Origin: Desulfobacterales bacterium
Lineage (GTDB): Bacteria > Desulfobacterota > Desulfobacteria > Desulfobacterales > JAFDCJ01
Reading direction: 5' to 3'
DNA: 10,642 nucleotides
Assembly: GCA_020345785.1 (NCBI GenBank)
Contig: CP070771.1
Location: 4,837,874-4,848,515 of the forward strand
Position 1 is the first letter of the stretch, and each line of letters opens with the position of its first letter. The position numbers and the translations under genes are program-made. Positions 1 through 4,950 of this stretch are shown here, in pieces. The notes below the pieces were generated by a model. That model saw nothing but the letters and a program-made list of their open reading frames with translations. It was not told the DNA's origin and did not search any database.

Positions 1-263
1 GGCGATATATCAACAGGATGCGGTTGGGACTGTTTCAGGTCGGCATGACAACCCACGCATCTGGAATTGAACATCGGCTTAAGGCTGCCGGGATCTTTGT
101 CCGCATCCAGATGACACATGTCACAATCTCTTTTCGGAAATCGATGCGGGTCTATCAAAGATGTTTGATAAAATTCCCCCGGTGAAACGTAACCTGTCGG
201 AATTAATCCAATTGAAATAATGATAAAGGCTGTCCACCAATACCGCATGGCTTTGCTTTTCAT
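1..263 (-). CDS. Multiheme c-type cytochrome, N-terminal fragment (runs off left edge)
   Basis: Reading leftward from the ATG at 263 gives 87 complete codons with no stop before the window edge, so only the N-terminus is seen. A hydrophobic stretch (about residues 9-21, WWTAFIIISIGLI) is a signal peptide or anchor, so the product is exported. Two heme-attachment motifs follow: CDMCH at residues 47-51 and CVGCH at 69-73, then HPVDISP. The spacing and the HPVDI.P element match the first part of the cytochrome at 2655-3527 (C48TDCH, then a C-N-C-H site, then HPVDIEP), so the two are paralogues, and the full protein here is probably also a six- to eight-heme periplasmic or membrane-attached electron carrier. 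An in-frame ATG at 248 is an alternative start. No clear Shine-Dalgarno sequence precedes either start. It is separated from the minus-strand operon to the right by two plus-strand genes, so it is probably transcribed on its own. Confidence 0.85.
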   Translation of the reverse strand, partial: MKSKAMRYWWTAFIIISIGLIPTGYVSPGEFYQTSLIDPHRFPKRDCDMCHLDADKDPGSLKPMFNSRCVGCHADLKQSQPHPVDIS

Positions 264-570
264 CCAATACTCAGATTTATTTTATCCGTTAAACGATTCT
301 TTTTTATTTTTCGGCATAGCCCCCCAAAACTTAAGAACATTCTCAGGCCCGCGAAATTTCAAGGAAAACCGAATTATGCGGTACCCGTAATTTTCACCTA
401 TTTATTGGAATTACATCATGTCCGCGCATGATTTATGCGTGCAATAGCCAGATTGAATATTTTTTAAATGCTATCGATTTAAATTAAAAAGACATAGCGA
501 AGCGATACAAAAAATCTTCAATCGTCAGTATCCAATTCCGACTTGTCCGGGGCGGGTATAAGCAACGATA
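264..570. other. Intergenic region between divergent genes
   Basis: This AT-rich gap of about 307 bp separates the minus-strand cytochrome start (263) from the plus-strand glycosyltransferase (571), so it should hold promoters in both directions. No strong promoter is recognisable. On the plus strand, TTGAAT at 453-458 followed by GATTTA at 476-481 (17 bp spacing) is a weak sigma-70-like pair. On the minus strand, TAAAAT about 20 bp upstream of the cytochrome ATG could be a -10 box, but no convincing -35 accompanies it. A 6-bp stem with a 6-bp loop sits at 415-432. I found no coding potential and no good sigma-54 (GG-N10-GC) site. Confidence 0.4.
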
Positions 571-1358
571 ATGGAAAATGGTCCCTATTTGTCGGTAATC
601 ATTCCAGCTTACACGGAAGGAAAACTCCTTGGGCGCACCCTTTTGGAAATCGACCGTCACTTACGGCTTAAAGATTTCCGTTATGAGATCCTCGTGATCG
701 TTGATGGATCGCCGAACAATACCGGTGAGATCGCCAGGAATTATATAAACCGTGTAAAGAATCTGCTTGTGATTGAAAATGATATAAATCAGGGAAAGGG
801 ATATGCCGTTCGTTCAGGACTTCTTCAGGCAAAAGGAGCGTTTCGACTTTATACTGATGCAGACGGTTCTACGCCTATAGAGCGTGCTGATGAATTCCTG
901 CAAGCATGTCAAAACGGTTTTGACGTTGTGATGGCTTCGCGGGATATCGAAGGTGCCGTGATTGAGATACATCAGCCAAGGTACCGTGAATTGATGGGAG
1001 ACATGGGCAATTTGCTTATCAGGGCCACGTTAGGTCTTGGGGTAATCCGGATACCCAGTGCGGCTTTGAAATGCTCTCTCAGTATGCAGCTCGGGAAATC
1101 GCCACCCGAATGGTGGTAGATCGTTTCGGGTTTGATTTTGGATTGGTAATCCCAGCCCACAAGCTGGGGTTTAAAGTCAAACAAATGCCGGTAAGATGGC
1201 GCAATGAAGCTGGCTTAAGCATCGCTTTCACCGGCCCGAACGGTTTTATTCGAATGGATTATAGCGACCGGAAAGATCCCCGTAACCGATCCTTTTACGT
1301 TTACCACTCCCGGTGCCGCCTTCAATCGATTTGGAAAGAAACGTGCAAAATTAAGTAA
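571..1358 (+). pseudogene. Frameshifted family 2 glycosyltransferase (dolichyl-phosphate glucosyltransferase/DPM1-like)
   Basis: The first part (571 to about 1047) encodes a GT-A fold N-terminus: LSVIIPAY, a variant of the UDP-binding VDDGS motif written IVDGS, NQGKGYAVRSG, and the metal-binding DAD in YTDADGSTPIE. The expected continuation, D-T-Q-C-G-F-E-M-L, then DRFGFD and MPVRW, is read in another frame from 1050 to the stop at 1356-1358. One base missing near 1048-1050 explains the break: adding a G in CGGAT restores VIRDTQCGFEM. Read without correction, translation ends at 1119 after an unrelated tail. Intact members add a hexose from a nucleotide sugar to a polyprenyl phosphate, or similar. 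Several family positions are atypical (YTEGK for YNEEK, one Asp of the DDGS motif replaced), and the tail after GFIRM at about 1257 does not match the family. Gene decay therefore looks more likely than a sequencing error, but an error cannot be excluded. The start has no good ribosome-binding site. Confidence 0.8.
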
Positions 1359-1420
1359 GAAAATACACAAAATAGCCGGGTTTGACATTTGTCCATCAAG
1401 TCCTATATATTTCTATCAAA

Positions 1421-1529
1421 TCTAATTACTCCGCCCTGAAAAATAAACGACCCGGTGAAATTGATCCTATTTGGCATTTAAAATCTGTCTAATATCATTT
1501 GGAACTGCATCGGGCGGATTAATTAATTT
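1421..1529 (+). repeat. Repeat unit 1 with inverted AATTAATCCGCC-type ends
   Basis: This 109-bp unit begins TCTAATTACTCCGCCCTGAA and ends GGCGGATTAATTAATTT, so its ends are inverted copies of one another over about 13 bases with one mismatch. Its left end (1421-1445) matches the reverse complement of 1770-1794 at 24 of 25 positions. Its right end (1513-1529) is a perfect 17-bp inverted copy of 1695-1711. It therefore resembles unit 2 in opposite orientation, although I could not align the interiors. It may be a non-autonomous mobile element or a dispersed extragenic palindrome. Confidence 0.7.
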
Positions 1530-1587
1530 TAAAAGTTTTAAATCATACAACGTTTCATGCTGAATGAGTCGTTATCCGATCAAGAGC

Positions 1588-1685
1588 AAAATCATAAATA
1601 TTCACAGATGGATAACTAATTTGATATTCATGAGGCGCGAATTGGCCGGTCTGGAGCAAAAGAGAAAATATAAAATCATAAATAT
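1588..1685. repeat. 14-bp direct repeat pair between the two units
   Basis: AAAATCATAAATAT occurs at 1588-1601 and again at 1672-1685, 84 bp apart. Both copies are preceded by GAGCAAAA, immediately in the first (1584-1591) and slightly upstream in the second (1654-1661). The shorter AAATCATA also occurs near 1540. The pattern suggests local duplication inside the repeat-rich spacer; no function is evident. Confidence 0.55.
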
Positions 1686-1694
1686 GCGGAGCAT

Positions 1695-1794
1695 AAATTA
1701 ATTAATCCGCCGGCCTGATTTTCAAGCACGACTTTCGCATATATTCTCACTGCACAATCCTGAACATCCTATTTTTCAGGGCGGATTAATTAGA
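1695..1794 (-). repeat. Repeat unit 2, opposite orientation to unit 1
   Basis: This 100-bp unit begins AAATTAATTAATCCGCC (1695-1711) and ends TATTTTTCAGGGCGGATTAA then TTAGA (1770-1794). Its reverse complement starts like unit 1 (TCTAATTAATCCGCCCTGAA, then AAATA) and ends like unit 1 (GGCGGATTAATTAATTT). Together the units give the alternating order of ends > < > <, and the whole span 1421-1794 has 25-bp inverted termini with one mismatch. Its right end abuts the ribosome-binding site of the lipoprotein gene. Confidence 0.7.
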
Positions 1795-1800
1795 CTGAAA

Positions 1801-1808
1801 GGAAGGAG
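1801..1808 (+). promoter_or_regulatory. Ribosome-binding site of the lipoprotein gene
   Basis: GGAAGGAG is a strong Shine-Dalgarno match. It is 3 bases from a GTG at 1812 and 15 bases from the ATG at 1824. Neither spacing is ideal, but GTG fits better if the ribosome pairs with the upstream GGAAGG portion. The choice does not affect the mature lipoprotein. Confidence 0.6.
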
Positions 1809-1811
1809 ATA

Positions 1812-2468
1812 GTGGGCGATTCCATGCGAAAAAAAAGAAAGCTAATCAACGCTGCTGTAGCTTTTTGCCTGTTGGTTGCAGCTTCGTGCTCCTTAACCAA
1901 TTTGAATGCGGTTTGGAAAGACCCCCAATATCAGGGTGGCAAACTTAAGAACGTTCTTGTTATCTGCGAATCCACAAACCAGGTTGTCAGAAGAATTTTT
2001 GAAGATGAATTCACAGCCAGATTCAAAAGCCGCGGCACAAATGCCATTCCGAGTTATACTATTTTCCCCTCCGAAAAAACTTTGAACAAGGATACCATCG
2101 AATCCAAGAGCCGTGATTTGGGTATCGACTCTATGCTGGTTGCGAGAATCGTCGATACAAAAACGAAACGGGAGGTAACGCCGGCGCCATCCACTTATTA
2201 TTACCGGGATATTTATTTCTATGACTGGCCGAACCCGTATTCCCCATTCTATTCAAGTTCTTTGCCCGGAAGATTTTATAATGATCGATTGTATTACAGA
2301 GAATATGAGGTCGTTAATTTAGATACCGGCATTTATGAAACCCAAACCGGAAGACTGATTTGGTCTGCTCTGTCGGATACGGTTGTCGGCGGATCCACTG
2401 AATTAGAGATAAGTTCGGTCGTCGAAACGATTATGAAGAATTTGGCCGAAAATCAATTGATAAAATAA
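1812..2468 (+). CDS. Outer-membrane-type lipoprotein of unknown function, Tyr/Pro-rich
   Basis: The predicted protein has 218 residues from the GTG at 1812 (214 from the ATG at 1824). The N-terminus has a basic MRKKRK, a hydrophobic core and a lipobox ending VAAS-Cys26, so it should be processed by signal peptidase II. Residue +2 is Ser, not Asp, which favours outer-membrane sorting. The mature part begins LNAVWKDPQYQGGKLKNVLV, then a conserved-looking block with RRIFEDEF, DLGIDSMLVARIVD and a C-terminal GRLIWSALSDT. From memory this pattern fits small lipoproteins (DUF4136-like) common in Desulfobacterota and Geobacter relatives, whose function is not known. Residues about 128-165 are unusually rich in Tyr, Phe and Pro. 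It stands alone on the plus strand, facing the cytochrome operon, and its expression signals abut repeat unit 2. I assign no function. Confidence 0.85.
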   Translation: MGDSMRKKRKLINAAVAFCLLVAASCSLTNLNAVWKDPQYQGGKLKNVLVICESTNQVVRRIFEDEFTARFKSRGTNAIPSYTIFPSEKTLNKDTIESKSRDLGIDSMLVARIVDTKTKREVTPAPSTYYYRDIYFYDWPNPYSPFYSSSLPGRFYNDRLYYREYEVVNLDTGIYETQTGRLIWSALSDTVVGGSTELEISSVVETIMKNLAENQLIK

Positions 2469-2654
2469 AACCTTAGTTCGATCGCTTCAGTCTGTTGCAG
2501 ATTATATATTAGAGTGCTTGATATTTTTCTCTTGAGGCAGCGAAATCCGCAAATCGTAGTGGGTGTCTGAACTCCCCTCGTTGTTCCCCCAAATTTTAAT
2601 TCGATTATCCGCTAAACCCATTCTTGAAACTCCAAAAATAGAATGAATAGTGAT

Positions 2655-3527
2655 CTAAATTTGGTGACACTCTATGCACAAACTACCTGGTAAACGCTGT
2701 CTGTATTTCGAACCGGCGCCCTTGGCTGCCGGACTTTCGGCTCGGATGACACCTTTGTCGTGCGGATTATGGCAGGTAATGCAGGTCAATTGGCCGTTTT
2801 CATCCAACGGGAGTATAATACCGAACTTTTTTTCCATTGCCTGCATGCGGGCTAAAGCCGCGGCCGAGGGTTTGATTAAATGATTGACATTTCCAGCGTG
2901 ATTTCCGCGAATGGCGTGACACCTCTGGCACATCAATTTAAGATCGCCAATAAATTTGACATTTTCATAACGCGCTCGGGTTTCATCCGGCTTATCGGAA
3001 TGACAGTATAAACATTTCTCTACAATAATTTCCCCGCTTGCATTTAGCTGGCTATGGATGTCCAGCATCCTATAGTTGGCTTTATCATGGCATTTATAAC
3101 AGAAATCCGACCTTTTAGGTGAGGGTTTGCCTCTCAGCGAATTTTTATCCACTCTTCGCTTTTGGCACTGCCAATAAATATCGTGACAAGTAAGACATGT
3201 GATTTTCCCGTTTTGCAGCGGAAGCGCAGGAGGAATATTGGCCTTTATTTCCTGAGAGGGCTCAATGTCGACCGGATGGACATAATTGTCCGGCGCATGG
3301 CAATTGCATAATTTATTGAAATCACCGTTAAATTTTAAAAACTTATTGCCCCCTTCCTGTGGTTCTTGATAATGGCAATCGGTACAGTACTTGCCGGTAT
3401 AGTGGTATTCAACTGCCTTTGGCGCTTCTTCTGTGGCGGATACGAATTGACCCTGCCTGTTTTCGTCTACTACACAACTCATGAAAATTGCTGCTATTAT
3501 GATGACTGCCGGTGTGACGTTTTTCAT
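2655..3527 (-). CDS. Exported octaheme-type cytochrome c with one CXCH site
   Basis: This 290-residue protein starts with a hydrophobic segment (residues 6-18, AVIIIAAIFMSCV). Cys18 makes a marginal lipobox, so it may be a lipoprotein, otherwise a Sec-exported periplasmic protein. Seven CXXCH motifs start at residues 48, 111, 143, 172, 200, 249 and 284. An eighth site at 74-77 is C-N-C-H, one residue short. The protein looks like a duplicated tetraheme module: the order, the NG-(K/Q)-(I/L)-T-C-(L/I)-T-C-H block (107-115 and 245-253) and the H-x(2-3)-I-x-PS block recur. It should carry electrons in the periplasm or at the outer membrane. It is the last gene of the minus-strand group, 34 bp after the response regulator, so it is probably co-transcribed. 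No Shine-Dalgarno sequence precedes the ATG, but an in-frame TAA upstream leaves no alternative. The incomplete cytochrome at the left edge is a paralogue. Confidence 0.9.
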   Translation of the reverse strand: MKNVTPAVIIIAAIFMSCVVDENRQGQFVSATEEAPKAVEYHYTGKYCTDCHYQEPQEGGNKFLKFNGDFNKLCNCHAPDNYVHPVDIEPSQEIKANIPPALPLQNGKITCLTCHDIYWQCQKRRVDKNSLRGKPSPKRSDFCYKCHDKANYRMLDIHSQLNASGEIIVEKCLYCHSDKPDETRARYENVKFIGDLKLMCQRCHAIRGNHAGNVNHLIKPSAAALARMQAMEKKFGIILPLDENGQLTCITCHNPHDKGVIRAESPAAKGAGSKYRQRLPGSLCIECHQI

Positions 3528-3561
3528 ATATGATATAATTTTATGTTAATTCCCAAGCAGT

Positions 3562-4950
3562 CTAATCCAGACCGTACTTTTTCACCTGATAGCGCAGCGT
3601 GTCGTAGCTGATGTTCAGCAGTTTGGCCGCCAGGGTCTTGTTGTTATTTGATTTTTCAAGCGCCTGACGGATGAGGTCTTTTTCCACTTCCTCCAGGGAT
3701 ATTCCTGAATCGGGCAATGAAATTTTATCGCCGGCAGGTTGTTTGACGTCCAATGTGTCACCGAATATCCATTTCGGCATGTGTTCCGGCGCGATCACTT
3801 CAGCATCCTCAAGCACGACGAATCGCTCGACCAGATTCTTAAGCTCCCTTACATTACCGGGCCAGCCGTAGTTTATCATCAATTCTTCTGCCTGCGGGGA
3901 AAAGCCTTTTATTCTTTTTTTATTATATTTTTGGGCAAAGTGGGTCAGAAAATAATTGGCCAGCAAAGGGATATCATCCTTTCTTTTTCTGAGCGGCAGG
4001 ACGTGCAGATAAAAGGTGGTCAAACGGAAGAACAGGTCTTTGCGGAATTCACCTTTGCTCACAGCTTCGGAGAGGTTGCGATTGGTTGTGGCGATGACGG
4101 TCGCCTCCACGTCGATTTCCCCCTTGCCACCGATACGCCTGATTTTGCGGTCCTCCAAAACTCTGAGCAGCTTGCTCTGAAGGTCCAATTTCATGTCGCC
4201 GATCTCATCGAGCAGAATGGCACCGCCTTTCGCCATTTCGAATAATCCTTTTTTGTCCGACTTGGCATCCGTAAATGACCCCTTTTCGTAGCCGAATAGT
4301 TGGCTTTCAAGCAGCGATTCCGGCATGGCGGCACAGTTCACCGAAATAAAGGGTGCATTCCAGGAGCCGTCTGTATTGAACATTAATTTGTGAATACGTC
4401 TTGCGATAAGCTCTTTTCCCGTTCCGCTCTCTCCGGTGACAAGAATATTGGAGACCCGGGCCTGGGCAATTTTTTGGATTTTTTCCTCCAGTTCCTTGAT
4501 GACATCGGATTCTCCGACAATTTCCCGGTCAACGACCTGGGAATAGGCTTTTCTGAGATAGTCCACCTCTTCTTTAAGGTTTTCTTTTTCAATAATGTTT
4601 CTGATAACGATTTTGACCTCATCCGTATTAAACGGTTTGGTCAGGTAGTCGGCCGCACCGAGTTTCATGGCTTTTACAGCCGTCTCGGCCGTGTCATCCG
4701 CGGTCAGCATTACCACCGGCGTCGACAGTCCGTCATCTCTTATTTCCTTTAATATATCAATCCCGTCGCGATCAGGCATTCTGATGTCCATCAGCAACAG
4801 GTCGGGATTGCAGGACTTTATTTTATCCATGATGCCGTTTGTTTCCGTCTCGGCAAAAATCTCGTAACCCTCCCTCCGCAAAGCCTTGGAAAGCACCGTG
4901 ACGATTAGTTCTTCATCATCTAAAAGAAATACTTTGCCTTTGCTTTTCAT
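3562..4950 (-). CDS. NtrC-family sigma-54-dependent response regulator
   Basis: The protein has 462 residues in the classic three-part layout. The receiver domain (about 5-120) has the acidic pair D11/D12, phospho-acceptor D55, T83 and K105. The AAA+ sigma-54 interaction domain (about 143-380) has Walker A GESGTGKE (173-180), Walker B GGAILLDE (242-249), and GWPGNVREL (362-370). The sigma-54 contact loop reads GSFTDA (224-229) instead of the consensus GAFTGA. A Fis-type helix-turn-helix closes the protein (about 419-462). Phosphorylated by the kinase encoded just upstream, it should bind enhancer sites and activate sigma-54 promoters. Its ATG overlaps the kinase stop as ATGA (4947-4950), and a good ribosome-binding site fixes the start. 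Targets are not visible, but the flanking cytochrome genes are the obvious candidates. Confidence 0.95.
   Translation of the reverse strand: MKSKGKVFLLDDEELIVTVLSKALRREGYEIFAETETNGIMDKIKSCNPDLLLMDIRMPDRDGIDILKEIRDDGLSTPVVMLTADDTAETAVKAMKLGAADYLTKPFNTDEVKIVIRNIIEKENLKEEVDYLRKAYSQVVDREIVGESDVIKELEEKIQKIAQARVSNILVTGESGTGKELIARRIHKLMFNTDGSWNAPFISVNCAAMPESLLESQLFGYEKGSFTDAKSDKKGLFEMAKGGAILLDEIGDMKLDLQSKLLRVLEDRKIRRIGGKGEIDVEATVIATTNRNLSEAVSKGEFRKDLFFRLTTFYLHVLPLRKRKDDIPLLANYFLTHFAQKYNKKRIKGFSPQAEELMINYGWPGNVRELKNLVERFVVLEDAEVIAPEHMPKWIFGDTLDVKQPAGDKISLPDSGISLEEVEKDLIRQALEKSNNNKTLAAKLLNISYDTLRYQVKKYGLD

Larger units (their letters stand above)
1359..1811. other. Gap filled by inverted and direct repeats; no gene
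   Basis: About 450 bp of AT-rich DNA between the broken glycosyltransferase and the lipoprotein gene. No coding region is supported on either strand. Most of it (1421-1794) is occupied by two units with inverted ends, listed separately, and a spacer (1530-1694) with a 14-bp direct repeat and a 7-bp inverted repeat (GTTATCC at 1571-1577, GGATAAC at 1610-1616). The lipoprotein promoter must lie here or inside the repeats, but I see no convincing one. Confidence 0.6.

Noticed and set aside
415..432. Small palindrome ATCATG-tccgcg-CATGAT as an operator
   Set aside because: A 6-bp stem is short enough to occur by chance in a 300-bp gap, and no second copy was found.
1240..1370. A second frameshift in the glycosyltransferase tail
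   Set aside because: The tail after GFIRM does not match the family, and the +1 frame is open to about 1376, but neither frame gives a recognisable family sequence, so a second break cannot be supported.
1643..1658. GG-N10-GC match (TGGCCGGTCTGGAGCA) on the plus strand as a sigma-54 promoter
   Set aside because: Only the invariant GG and GC plus a few other positions fit; the -12 TTGC element is poor, the site lies inside the repeat region and is about 150 bp from the lipoprotein start. Such matches arise often by chance.
1421..1794. CRISPR array
   Set aside because: The repeats are inverted and irregularly spaced, with only four ends, and no cas gene is in the window.
2589..2664. Inverted repeat CCAAATTT / AAATTTGG as a terminator between convergent genes
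   Set aside because: The 8-bp arms are AT-rich, separated by about 60 bases, and one arm overlaps the cytochrome stop codon. No GC-rich stem with a T tract is present in 2469-2654.
4390..4752. Open frame of about 120 codons opposite the response regulator
   Set aside because: It is a shadow of the well-supported AAA+/receiver coding sequence on the other strand, with no family motifs. The same holds for open frames opposite the kinase, cytochrome and NHL genes.
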